Assembly: GCA_946902985.2 (NCBI GenBank)
Contig: OX336392.1
Coordinates: forward strand, 19,132,716 to 19,196,715
Direction of reading: 5' to 3'
Source: Meconema thalassinum
Taxonomy: Eukaryota; Arthropoda; Insecta; Orthoptera; Tettigoniidae
DNA: 64,000 bases
Shown here: in pieces, positions 22,901-34,968 of the stretch
How the letters are laid out: the number at the start of each line of letters is the position of its first letter
How positions within the stretch are numbered: the stretch's first letter is position 1
Position numbers and translations under genes: made by a program
Notes under the pieces: model-generated
The model's input: only the letters and a program-made list of their open reading frames with translations
The model's database searches: none
What the model was told of the DNA's origin: nothing

Positions 22901-25900
22901 CAAACTCAGGCTCCTGTTGGGACACAGACTCGGACTCCTGTTGGGACTTAGACCCAGGCTCCTGTTCGGACACAGTCTAAGGCTCCTGTTGGGACACAGA
23001 CTCAGGCTCATGTTGGTACACAGATTCAGGCTCCTCTTGGGACTTAGTTTCAGGCTTCTGTTGGGACAAACACTCAGGCTCCTGTTGGGACAGAAGTTCA
23101 GGCTCCTCTTGGTCAGTCTCCTGTTGGGACACAGATTCATACTTCTGTTGGGACACATACTCTGGCTCCCCTTAGGACACAGATTCAGGGTCCTGTTGGA
23201 ACACAGACTGTGGCTCAACTTGGGCCTTAGACTCAGGCTCCTCTTGGGACACAGACTCAGGGTCTTCTTGCGACTTAGACTCAGGCTCCTCCTGGGACAC
23301 ATTCAGGCTCCTGTTGGGACACAGACTCAGGATCCTGTTGGGACACACACTCAGGCTCCTGTTGCGACACACACTCAGGCTCATCTTGGGACTTGGACAC
23401 AGGCTCCTCTTAGGTCACAGACTCAGGCTCCTGTTGGAACACAGACTCTGGCTCCTGTTGGAACACAGACTCTGGCTCAACTTGGTACACAGACTCAGGC
23501 TCCTCTTGGGACACAGACTCAGGCTCCTGTTGGGACAAAGGCTCAGGCTCCTCTTTGGACGTAGATTCAGGCTCCTGTTGGGACACAGACTCAGGCTCCT
23601 GTTGGGGCATAGACTCATTCTCCGGTTGGGACACATACATTGGCTCCTCTTGGGACTTAGACACGGACTCCTCTTGGGACCCAGACACAGGCTCCTGTCG
23701 GGACACAGACTCTGGCTCCTGTTGGGACACAGACTCGGACTCCTCTTGGGACTTAGACTCAGGCTCCTCTTGGGACACACACACAGGCTCCTGTCGGGAC
23801 CCAGGCTCCTGTTGGGACAGAGACTCTGGCTCCTCTTGGGACTTAGACTCAGTCTCCGGTTGGGACACAGGCTCAGGCTCCTCTTGCGACTTAAACTCAG
23901 GCTCCTGTTTGGACTTAGACTCAGGCTCCTGTTGGGTCTTAGACTCAGGCAACTCTTGGGACATAGACACAGGGTCCTCTTGGGACACAGACTCAGGCTC
24001 CTGTTGGGACTTGGACTCAGGCTCCTCTTGGGACTTAGACTCAGGCTCTTCTTGGGACACAGACTCAGGCTCCTGTTGGGACACAGACTCAGGCCTGTCT
24101 TCGAAGTTAGAATCAGGCTCCTAATGCTACTTAGATTCAGGCTCCTCTTGGGACACACAATCACGCTCCTGTTGGGACACAGACTCAGGCTCCCCTTGGG
24201 ACAGAGACTCAGGTTCATCTTGGGACACACACTCGAGCTCCTGTTGGGACACACACTCACCTTCCTTTTCGGTCACAGACTCAGGCTCCTCTTGGGAAAC
24301 GGACTCAGGCTCCACTTGGGACACAAATTCAGGCTCCTGTTGGGACACAGACTCAGGCTCCTGTTGGGACACACACTCAGGCTCCTGTTGGGACTCACAC
24401 TCAGGCTCCTCTTGGGACTTGGACTCAGGCTCCCCTTGGGAATTGGACTCAGGCTCCTCTTGGGACCCAGACTCAGGCTCCTCATGGGACAGACTCAGGC
24501 TCCTAATGCTACTTAGGCTCAGGCTCCTCTTGGGACTTAAACCCAGGCTCCTGTTGGGACACAGACTCAGGCTCGTCTTGAAAGTTGGACTCAGGCTCCT
24601 AATGCGACTTAGGATCAGGCTCCTCTTGGGACACAGACTCAGGCTACTGTTGGGACACAGACTCAGGCTCGTCTTGGAAGTTAGGCTCAGGCTCCTCATG
24701 GGACTTAGACTCAGGCACCTAATGCTACTTTGACTCAGGCTCCCCTTGGGACACACACTCAGGCTCCTGTTGGGACAAAGACTAGGGCTCCTCAAGGGAC
24801 CTAGGCTCAGGCTCCTAATGCTACTTAGATTCAGGCACCCCTTGGGACACACACTCAGGCTCCTGTTGGGACACAGATTCAGGCTCCTGTTGGGACACAG
24901 ACTCAGGCTCCTGTTGGGACACAGACTCAGGCTCCTGTTGGGTCACAGACTCAGGCTCCTCTTGGGTCACAGACTCAGGCTCCTGTTTGGACACAAACTC
25001 AGGCTCCTCTCGGGACTCAGACTCAGGCTCATAATGCTATTTAGAATCAGGCTCCTCTTGGGACACAGACAAAGGCTCCTCTTTGGACACGTTCTCAGGC
25101 TCCTGTTGGGACTTAGACTCGGGTTCCTATTGCTACTTAGACTCAGGCTCCTGTTGGGACACAGACACAGGCTCGTCATGGGACTTAGATTCAGGCTCCT
25201 AATGCTATTTAGACTCAGTCTCCTCTTGGGACACAATCCGGCTCTTCATTGGACTTAGACTCAGGCTCCTAATGCTACTTAGACTCAGGATCCTCTTGTG
25301 ACACACTCAGGCTCCTCTTGGGACTTAGACACAGGCACCTTTTGGGACACAGACTAGGGCTCCTCTAGGGACTTAGACTCAGACTCCTCTTCAGACTTAG
25401 ACTCAGGCTCCTCCTGGGACTTAGACTCAGACTCCTCTTGGGACTTAGACTCAGACTCCTCTGGGGATTTAGATTATGCTCCTCTTGGGACACAGACTCA
25501 GGCTTCTCCTGGGACACAGACTCAGGCTCTTCTCGGAACTTAGACTCAGGCTCCTCTTGGGACTTAGACTCAGGCTCCTCTTGGGAAACAGACCCAGACT
25601 CCTCTTGGGACTTGGACTCTGGCTCCTCTTCGGACTTAGACTCAGGTTCCTCTTGGGACTTAGACTCAGGTTCCTCTATGGACTTAGACTCAGACTCCTC
25701 TTGGGAATTAGACTCAGGCTCCTCTTGGGACTTTGACTCTGGCTCCACTTGGGACACAGGCCCAGGCTCCTCTTGGGACTTTGACTCAGGCTCCACTTGG
25801 GACACAGGCCCAGGATCCTCTTGGGAATTTGACTCAGGCTCTACTTGCGACACAGACTCAGACTCCTCCGGGGATTTAGACCCAGGCTCCTCTTGGGACT

Positions 25901-27967
25901 TAGACTCAGGCTCCTCTTGGTTCTTTGACTCAGGCTCCACTTGGGACACAGACTCAGGCTCCTCTGGGGACTTAGACTCAGACTCCTCTTGAGACTCAGG
26001 CTCCTCTTGGGACTTAGACTCAGACTCCTCTTGGGACGCAGGCCCAGGCTCCTCTTGGGACACAGACACAGGATCCTCTTGGGACTTAGACTCAGGCTCC
26101 CCTTGGGACACAGACACAGGATCCTCTTGGGACTTAGACTCAGGCTCCCCTTGGGACACAGACTCAGGCTTCTCTTGGGACTTAGTCTCAGGCTCCTCTT
26201 GGGACTTAGATTACGCTCCATTTGGGACTTAGACTCAGGCTCCTCTTGGGTTTTACACTCAGGCTCCTCTTTGGACTTTGATTCATTGTCCGTGTGAAGT
26301 GTTGCAATCTTATTTGACTGTGTCAGTCAGGCTCCCCTTGTGACTTAGGCTCAAGCTCCTCTTGGGACACAGACTCAGGCTTCTCTTGGGACAGAGGGTC
26401 AGGCTCCTCTAGGGTCTTACACTCTGGCTCCTCTTGGGACTTAGTCTCAGACTCCTCGTGGGACCTAGACTCAGACTCCTCTTGGGACTCAGGTTCAGGC
26501 TCCTCTTTGGACAAGGACTTGGGCTCCTCTTGGGGCACAGAACCAGGCTCCTCTTGGGACTTTCATTCGGGATGCTGTTGGGACTTAAACTCAGGCTCCT
26601 CCTTCTCCTTAGACTTAAACTGTCTGGGAATTAGACGCAGGCTTCTCTTTCTACATAAACTTAGTCTCCTCAAGGGACAAAGGTCCAGGCTCCTCTTGGG
26701 ACACAGACCCAGCTTCTCTTGAGACTTAGACTCAGGATGCTGTTGGGACTTATACTCAGGCTCCTCCTGGTCCTTAGACTCAAACAGTTTTGGGTCTTAG
26801 ACGCAGGCTCCTCTTACTACATAATCTTAGGCTCCTTTTGGGACTTAATCTCGGACTTCACTTGACACACAGCATCAAGCTCATATTGGAACTAAGACTC
26901 AGGCTCTTCTTGTCACACAGGCTCAGGCTCCGATTGGGACTTAGAATCATGCTCCTCCTGGGACACATACTCAGGATCCACTTGGGACACAGTCTCAGAC
27001 TCCTCTTGGGTATTAGACACAGGCTCCTCATGGGACTTAAGACTCGGGCTCCTCTTGGTACATACACTTAGGCTCCTCTTGCGACTTGGAGACAGGCTAC
27101 TCTTGGGACATAGGATCAGTCCCATCATAGGACTCAGGATCCTCATGGTATTTAGACACAGGCTCCTCCTGGGGCATAGACTCATGCTCCTCTTGGGATT
27201 TAGAGTCTTCATGTGACACAGAATCAGGCTCCCCTTGGGACATAGACTCAGACCCCTAATGGGACTTATATTCAGGCTTCTCTTGGGACAAAGTCTCAGT
27301 CTCCTCTTTGGACTTACACACAGGGTCCCCTTGGGACATAGTCTTAGGCTCCTCTTTGGACTTAGACTCAGTCTACCCTTGGGACCCAGACAACGGCTCC
27401 TTGTGGTCCTTAGGCTCAGGCTCCACTTAGACATTGGCTCCTCTTCGTACATACGCATAGGCTCCTCTTGTTAATTAGACTCAGGCTCATCTTGGGTCTT
27501 AGACTCAGGCTCCTCTTGGGACACAAACTCAGACTTCTCCTCGGACTTAGATTCATGCTCCTCTTGGGACCTAGACTCAGGCTCCTCTTGGGACACGTAC
27601 TCAGGCTCCTATTTGGACTTAGGTTCAGACCCCTCTTGGGACGTAGACCCAGGCTCCTCTTGGGACATATTATCAGGCTCCTCTTGGGACACAAACTCAG
27701 ACTTCTCCTCGGACTTACATTCATGCTCATCTTGGGTCTTAGACTCAGGCTCCTCATGGGACACAGACTCAGGCTCCTCATGGGACAAAGGCTCAGGCTC
27801 CTCTAGGAACTTAGACTCAGACTCCTCACTCAGGCTCCTCTTGGGTCTTAGGCTAAGGCCCCTCTTGGGACTTAGACTCAGGCCCCTCTTGGGACTTAGA
27901 CTCAGGCTCCTCTTGGGACTTAGATTCAGGCTCCTCCTGGGACACTGACTCAGGCTCCTCTTGGTAC
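19977..27967. repeat. 24-bp minisatellite array, segment 3
   Basis: A further 8 kb of the same minisatellite. The first part repeats rare variants of segment 1: GGCTCCTATTCGTACGTAG and a following TCTAAGG unit near 20090 match about 4716-4760. About 20970-24480 is dominated by a CTGTTGGGACACAG variant. About 24480-25300 carries an unusual CTAATGCTACTTAG variant. About 25380-27960 returns to the common types and includes the block copied from 15535-17580. The array is cut by Gypsy element A after TCTTGGTAC. Confidence 0.93.
20970..24480. repeat. Homogenised CTGTTGGGACACAG sub-array
   Basis: Here most units carry CTGTTGG instead of CTCTTGG and ACACAGACTC instead of ACTTAGACTC. In the minus-strand octapeptide frame this changes EEPESKSQ to QEPESVSQ. 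The change is shared by most neighbouring units over about 3.5 kb, a sign of local concerted expansion from one variant founder. Confidence 0.8.
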
Positions 27968-30900
27968 TGCCCCCCTAAATTGAATTATTTAGGGACGAAA
28001 TGAGGGTATTTTCCGTCCCCATGATAAAATTTAACTAACAAATATAATTTCTGGAAGTGTGACACGAGAGTGTAGTGTTACAAGCTCGAGACTGTCGGGG
28101 AGCCCGATCACGTGATAGATTGCACAATGGACGCTTCTAGAAGGCTATATTTAGCATAGCAACAGCGAGTTTGGAAATTAATAATATAAATATTGTTATA
28201 AATTGTGCTATTGGATCCCAGGCCACAGCCAATGAGGAGAGGTCTTATTGAAGACGGGATCAACTTTAATTACACAATATGAGGAAATTATGCATTTAGG
28301 CCCTTAGAGGGAGATTTTCTTATTCGGTAATGAAGAGAATATTAAGAGAAATTATGTCGATACTTTAAAAACCGCAGATCGGTTAATCTACGCAGAAATA
28401 AGCATTGGTAATCTACGCGCTAAAATTATGGTGGGAGATTGATATGGCCGCCATAAATACGACTTGGAGAGGGAGATCCAAGGATCGAGGTTCTTATTCC
28501 GGCAGACTTTGAAGAGTGAGGAAGTGTTTTACTGGGTTAACGGAGATCCCAGAGCTTAGTCCGAGTGCTACGACTGTCGTTTTGTGGAGACGCGAGTATA
28601 GCTAGGTGGAACGTTAGAGATCACCGCACTTCCATTCTGTGTGAAGTTGCGAGGAACATAGTATTGATTATATCTCATATAATATTAAGATTTGAAGTTA
28701 AATAAGCGAACAAATATTAAGAACAGGTCGCCTACTATATATTGTGGAAAGTCGAGCGCTTAAATATTCACCTTTTCGACAATATCAGCCTGTCAAGTTA
28801 GATTTCCAAGTGTGTTGGAAATAGAGATGAAGATCATTATAAATCGCAAAGTGAAGTTGGCGAACGCAGTTCAAGTGAACAGTGGCGGAGGACTTTTAGT
28901 ATTGGCGCAACACATAAACATTAACAGAATGACTATTATTATTCTTCAATCATTATCATTCAGCATAATTAACATTGTTGATATGATGAACTAAATAGAC
29001 ATGCGCCAGAGATATATTCGATAACAGGAGTTAAGATACAACGATGGAGCTTCGTTAGACAACGTATTCCTGAATACAGACGTAGTGTACGGTCCATCTT
29101 GTGCATTTTCGTCAGTCTACGAACACTAATACAACATCAATTAGCAATGGAAACATTTCATTCACTATGTATATGAATATTTCCATAATTCTATTCCAAT
29201 GATGAAGCCGATACATATTTACGACGGAGAATGAAGACTCTACAGAAGAGATTTGTCAAGATGCTAGGGAAAGGTAGCCCAGCAACCCAGAAGAATTTGC
29301 CAGAAGGGTGTCGTTCGAGCCCAGACGAATGTTGGTGAATTCCAGAGTGAGACGTTTCTTATCTCTGAGGTCGCAGATCCGAGGTTCGAATGCAGATCCA
29401 TATCAGTGTTCTGTACTGAGGAAACATCTAAAGTATTGTGGCAATACTTCCATTGATCTTCAAGTTTTCGTCTAAATAAGGTATTAGTGTATCGCAATTG
29501 TTATATGGAGCTTGTTTTGTGACATTCTGAGCCAGCGATCTTATTCCATATTTTCGGCGATCTTATTCCATATTTCTATATTTTCACACTTTATGTATTT
29601 CAGTGCTTTTATGTATTTTACACTTCAGATGTGTGTTAAGATTTTTATGCTGCAAGATTATTTAGAAGATGTTTGCATTTCATCTATTTTTCAATTTTAT
29701 TCTACGGATCAGTTGTGGAACTGACATTAAAATTTTGTTTGAGGAATCATATTGCCCCATAGGAGACTAGTCGTTTCGACTCTCGAATTTTAATAATTTC
29801 ATTTAAACTATGTATTCTGACATTGTGTCATAGTTTCAAATTAAATTCTTATTAAATTTAATTTGAGCACTTTAATGTAACAACATATAAATTCAAGAAA
29901 AGAAGAAACTTCGAATTATATTGTTATATCATTATTGTACATAAACTATCGACGATCTAAGAAATACTAGTCGTTTGATAAGACCGAAGTCTTAATTCCT
30001 ATGAACATTTTTTGTGTAGAGTGGAAAAACATTAAGACATTGACAAACCTTTCTTATTATCTGTAAAGCTAAGAGCTTTGTTCATTTAATATGTTAGAGG
30101 AAATTCTTTTTGATAGAAGATTATTCAAATCTTTGGCTAGGAATTCAAAGCTAGTTTATCCCGTTCAGGATTGAATTCTATCTGATACTATAAATAACAT
30201 GTGTGTTATTTTATCCTATTTGTGTAACATCAAGTCATTTTGTCGACATGATATTACAACGATAAACAATTTATAGCTAGACAAGTGAGATGAAACAGGA
30301 GTATTATTTTTATTACATGTATTTGCGACAGACGAGTTAACAGTTAATTATCTTGTTGTGGAGTAAACTGTAGGAGGTTAATCTTGACTGTCTAATATCG
30401 TTCATTACAATTGGAAGCTACGTTTGAAGAACTTACGTATGTATAATTGTAGTCCAGTATTCATTTGCAATGATACTGAGGGTCATACCATTATTTGAGA
30501 GAAGTTCCTACAAAAGATATGTTAATAACAATTAATCCCTTTTGATTATTGTTTAACATAGTAGATGATAATTGTTTATGCCATATATATTGTTATATGA
30601 TGTTTTGTAGAGCTATGGAGTGCTCAGGCGAGGGAATTCCGCATTTTAAGGAAGTCAAAGTATTGTTGTTCTTTGATAAAAGGCATGTATCATGATAAGA
30701 GCCGTTGTATACAAGTAGTTCAATTCTTGTGAATTATTGATTTAGCTGCGTTAACGGGAGTGTTTCAGCGGAAACACAACTTGAGAAAGATTGTCTACTC
30801 ACGTCTATAATACTATTATTAAATTTTTATTAAACCCGAATTTATGTAATTAAGGACAGTTCACCTTAATCAGTCGACTGTATTATACCGATAATGTAAT

Positions 30901-32087
30901 GCAACCTATATAAGACGAGGTGTATGCAGTATATTAAAACTACAGAACGTTTTAGTATTGTTATGTGAAAACCAGTGTATATAATTAGTTAAGGAATATA
31001 TTTTAACCAAGAATTTAGGATCTCGAAAGTGCCGCGTTAGCAACACTAGATAATGGATATTATTATAAACATATCACATGTAAATAATTTTTGAGGAAAT
31101 GATTTAATTAGTTAAATAATTTAGTAGGATTTATTAATCAATTGTTTTGGAACAGGGTGTGTTGATGAGCGGATTTTTTTGGTGTGAATGATTATTCATT
31201 GTTAAGAGCAAATGTGGAACCGTATTGGTCTAGTAGAACAATAACGGAGTGCGAATGAAAGAGTATATTAAAATTTTAGAATGATTGGTTAAGAAACAGA
31301 GCAGTTATATGAACTTTTGTAAGATCAAAATGTTAATTTTTACGTGTTTTATAAATGCACACACGTGCAGTCTCTGTGGTCTAGCGAGAATGATTCACCG
31401 TTAGTAGTGGAGAGCGATGACATAATATTTAAGCAGGTGTAGACCAACTGCCTCCTATTTATTGTATAAACCAGTTTTGAGTACGGCGTGATGCCAGTGT
31501 TTAATTGATGAAACAAAGCCACGGCACGTGCGTTCTACAACGTAGGTTTGTGAATGAAAACATGTGTCTGGAATGCCATTGATAGACTTCACTAAACGTT
31601 TTTTATTTCTACGCAGTGCAGGCCTATAACATGCCAAGTTTTATAGTCATAATTTTAATACAGCATTGTAGTAAGATGTAGAATTGAAAGGAGGTGTGAA
31701 TGTTTGCGTGTTTTTAATTTTAATGTTAATTGTTAATTTCATTTATTGTTGTTTGTTTATAGTAGATTATTTTACCTTTTTGTTAATAAATTTGTTCAGA
31801 TTGTTTTCCATTGTTGTTGGATTGTGATTCATTTTAAGTATAAGGAGCAGAGTATTGTGGATGTAGTGTAGGCGAAGCTGAAGTCCCAGTCCCCGAGGTA
31901 AGTAAAGGTGAGTGTCCCGTGTAGTTGGTTGTTGATCCACAATATTCTTGTAACTGCTGTCTGTAGATCCGTAAAGACCATGTTGGAAGCGATTTCTAAT
32001 GTTGTATTTGCCGGAGCAATTAGAAATAGGCAATCCAGCGGGGGCAATGGATATTCCAACAGGATCCTTTCCGGATTAGGGGGTACA
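27968..32087 (+). repeat. Gypsy A 5' LTR (4.1 kb)
   Basis: It begins TGCCCCCCTAA and ends TTAGGGGGTACA, an imperfect terminal inversion as expected for an LTR. The primer-binding site starts seven bases later. It is largely AT-rich and non-coding. Short ORFs inside (for example 60 codons at 28812-28994) show no family features. At 4.1 kb it is several times longer than usual animal Gypsy LTRs. A TATA box at 30907 suggests a U3 of about 2.9 kb. Confidence 0.88.
30907..30914 (+). promoter_or_regulatory. Predicted TATA box in Gypsy A 5' LTR
   Basis: TATATAAG in the context CCTATATAAGACGAGG is the best core-promoter candidate in the LTR. It is conserved at 43835-43842 in the other LTR. Transcription would start about 25-30 bp downstream, near GTATGCAGTATA. 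Confidence 0.5.
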
Positions 32088-32094
32088 GTAGGAA

Positions 32095-32111
32095 TGGCGC
32101 CCAACGTGGGG
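32095..32111 (+). promoter_or_regulatory. Gypsy A primer-binding site, tRNA-Lys type
   Basis: TGGCGCCCAACGTGGGG matches the well-known tRNA-Lys1,2 primer-binding sequence of retroelements over 17 bases. It lies seven bases 3' of the LTR end. The 550 bp after it, up to the first gag ATG at 32663, form an untranslated leader with no ORF of note. Confidence 0.8.
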
Positions 32112-32662
32112 TTACGAAATTAGCTTGGTAGTGTCTCTAAAGAAAGTTGGTTTGAACATTTCTAGTGAAAGAAATAATTACCAGTCTTCTGGGATGTCTT
32201 ATCCAATTTCAGATGGATATGAGTGTAATTATATAGGCTTAATTTAAATTAATATTAATATTAGGAAGGTTACACTCAGATAAAGATCAGATCTTAGAAA
32301 TCTGAGAGAGGTGTAGTAGGTAGACAGTTTCGGAAAAACGACCTACGATCTGATATCTATTTTATTTTACCAGTACATGACGATTGCTAAGGTCATGTGT
32401 AAAATTAAAGCTAACTTGTTTTTATGATTGTAATAGTAGAATTTTTCTTTGTGGTAGTGTATTTAAAGTGAATCACAGGAGAACGAACATTTTGAGTGAG
32501 TTTATTCAACATAGGGTGTACAATAAGTTAATGCTAAGGTAATTTTAAGATACTTTTAGACATTAAGGTGCTCAAATATATGGAATGGGACGCTGCTCAG
32601 ATGTTGTTATTTTGCTCTGTTATTGTTTATGTCTCTACAGCACTATATAAAGGGTTATTGCA

Positions 32663-34927
32663 ATGGCAAGTGAGGATGTAAAGAAAATGTTAGAGGAGGT
32701 GCAGATGAAGCTGCAAGAAGTATGAAGCAGAATTTGAAGGAGCAACTGCAGAGCAGTTTGAATGTTGTTGATGGTAAGATAAAGGAGAAGTTATCTGCGA
32801 ATATGGTAAATATGGAAGGTAAATTTCAGGAAGCCAAGCAAGACCTTGAACAACTGAAGCGGGAACGAAAGGAGGACCATAACACAGTGATTGTTAAAGT
32901 TGTTGATTCTCTTACAGATAATGTTGCAGAAAGTGTCAAAGAGAGTTTCAAAACTGAAATTCAGGAAGTTCAAACTTCATTAGAGGGTTTGCATACTAGT
33001 GCTTCTAAAATGGTTGCAAATGTCACGCGATTACAGGCCAGCTAAAAGCAGATACAGGACGATGTAAGTGGTGTACGGACAGATGTCGGAGATGTCCGAA
33101 CTGATGTTAGTAATGTTAGGTCAGATGTATCTAATGTCCAAAGTAAAGTCGATACAGTCCAAGTAGAGGTATCCAATGTCCAAGCTAAAGTGGATACAGT
33201 CCAAGCCGATGTCACTGATGTTCAGGTTGACATAAATAACATGCAGCCAGATGTCACTGATGTACAGTCCGATATAGGTAAAATACAGACAGAAGTTAAT
33301 ACGGTACTTGTAGATGAATCAAAAGTCCAAGAGTGGACATCAATAAGATTAGACAAGAGGTAGAGGCGTCTAAAGAATTGTGTACACAAAATATAACTGC
33401 ATTAACGAAACGTTTTGTTAACGATGCGATAATAATAATAATAATAATAATAATAATATCGTATGGCCTCGGGTGCCTGGTGCAAGCTTTGTAATTTGAC
33501 ACCCAGAGGGTAGCTTGCATGTCGAAATTTGTTGTTCTTTGAATCACTATGAAAGTCAAGGAGTTTAGATAATAGATATCTAAGCTCCTTGAACATTATA
33601 GCGCTTTCTAGTAGAGAAATGAGGAACTTTGTGCTGGCGGAAACTCCCGAGATTAATTTTTGCCATTATGATCTCGGCCTACTGAATTCAAATGGGTTCT
33701 TTGACATGCCAACATCGTATGACATGCGTATCGTATTTTTGCCGCCTTTCAAAAATCACTTACCACGGCCAGGGGCGAACCTGCAATCTTGGGGTTAGTA
33801 GACCGTCACGCTATCCACTCACCCATCGTGGCAAGCGATTAAAACTACAGCTTCTCTGGTGGAATTAAGAGGTAACGTAGAAACTTTACGAACACAGGTT
33901 ATCGACCATAATAGAATTCTTGAGGGGGACATAGCTGAAATGTTGAAAGCTAATGTAGTTGTATGGAAAGACGAATGGAACAAATCTAGTGGGGAACATG
34001 TTAGGCAAATACAAGATAACATAGAAAAGAAATTAGCCAGTATCTAAGTAGAAATTAATAGAGAGGTTATCGAAGTAAGAGCAGATCTAGGTAAAATGAT
34101 TGATACGCTCACCCTAAAGGCAAGTAGAGGATAGAACTCAATCTAGTCAGGATGTGCAAGCTTTGAAAGAATCGTTAGAGAATAAAACTAAAACGATAGA
34201 GGAACGATTAAACAAGGTTGTCACTAACGTTAATGCCATAAGTGAGGAGAAGACTAATGAACTAGAAGAATTATCCAAGAAGTTACAAAATCTTAATCTA
34301 GGAGATGTTGCCAAGCTTGAGACGTATAAGGAAGACTTAAAGACCGAAGTAGGCCAACAGCTGAAGAAGATAATCGCTGAGATAGAAGAAAAGGAAAGGG
34401 AGAAGATAGATTTCGAAGATTCGAGGAATCAGACTAGAAGAAATAGCCTAGAAGTGGAAGAAAGGGAAATTAGGCCGGAATAAAGATTATTCAGGTTTAC
34501 GGAAAGTTTAGAGGAGAGCAGTAAAGGGCCCGAAAGTTACAATAGAGATTTTCGACAAAACCTTCAGGATTCATATGCGAGAAACGTGACGGTCATAAGG
34601 AACTTTGAAGACAAACCGCGTAAGTTCAGCAACCTAGATAGTTTCACACCGATAGAGTACATTAGAAATCTCAAAGATTACTTTATCGAAGCGAATATTC
34701 CAAGAGAGAGGGAAATGAAGATCGTAGAACGCTTTTTATCAGACGGGCCCCTTGAATGGTTCAGAGCCTTCAGATATACCTTCATGAACTTCGATGAATT
34801 CGCAGAAGCACTAATAAAGCGTTCTGGTCTATTGAAGCACAAAACTCCCTACGCGCAGAAGTATACTCACGAAAATACTCAGGAACTCTTCCTGCACGCT
34901 ACGCAGACTTCATCACGAGTCAGTTAG
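32663..34927 (+). pseudogene. Gypsy A gag (decayed, SINE-interrupted)
   Basis: The gag starts at ATG 32663 (MASEDVKKMLEEVQMK), but that frame stops after 20 codons at 32723. An overlapping frame from 32722 continues the coiled coil, has TAA at 33043-33045, and stays open to TAG 33361-33363. That stretch (33046-33330) has striking repeats of DVSNVQ and KVDTVQ heptad type. A SINE splits the sequence at 33431-33834. Further open pieces at 33859-34047 and 34154-34483 are again helical and charged. A capsid-like piece at 34586-34927 (EWFRAFRYTFMNFDEF) matches element B's EWFRSFRYTFD-type region in position and sequence. It is frameshifted relative to the next ORF. At least five breaks make gag non-functional here. 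Confidence 0.8.
33431..33834 (-). mobile_element. tRNA-derived SINE in minus orientation
   Basis: This is a 404-bp insertion in the gag of element A. Read on the minus strand it starts with a tRNA-like head. A box A-like TGAGTGGATAGCG lies at 33809-33821 and a box B-like GGTTCGCCCCT at 33771-33781, about 28 bp apart. A tRNA-unrelated body follows, and the element ends in an ATT repeat (plus-strand (ATA)n from 33431). A 5-bp duplication GCGAT flanks it (33426-33430 and 33835-33839). The body contains a 37-bp near-perfect hairpin at 33556-33592. The structure fits RNA polymerase III transcription and LINE-mediated retroposition. The family name is unknown to me. Confidence 0.8.
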
Positions 34928-34968
34928 CCAGGCTCAGATTTCTTCAACCCCCCCTATCTACAGCTCAG

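Noticed and set aside
1..27967. Dozens of ORFs of 60-563 codons on both strands inside the 24-bp array (SLSPKR, LLLGLRLR, GSSWDLDS and EEPESKSQ types)
   Set aside because: They are the same unit read in four stop-free frames, overlap each other, and start or stop wherever a unit mutates. None is listed as a gene; only the array-edge frame is kept as a hypothesis.
1..27967. CRISPR-like direct repeats
   Set aside because: Units are contiguous 24-mers with no unique spacers, in a eukaryotic context, with no cas-like gene.
28812..28994. 60-codon ORF conserved in both Gypsy A LTRs (also at 39853-40035)
   Set aside because: The two LTRs are copies of one sequence, so conservation is not independent evidence. 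The frame is short and has no family features.
32642..32650. TATATAAAG just upstream of the Gypsy A gag ATG as a promoter
   Set aside because: It lies in the transcribed leader, only about 13-20 bp before the ATG, where a promoter would leave almost no leader. Chance in AT-rich sequence is likelier.
33771..33834. A functional tRNA gene
   Set aside because: Box A and B matches are present, but no complete cloverleaf can be drawn. The segment is the head of a 404-bp SINE with tail and target duplications.
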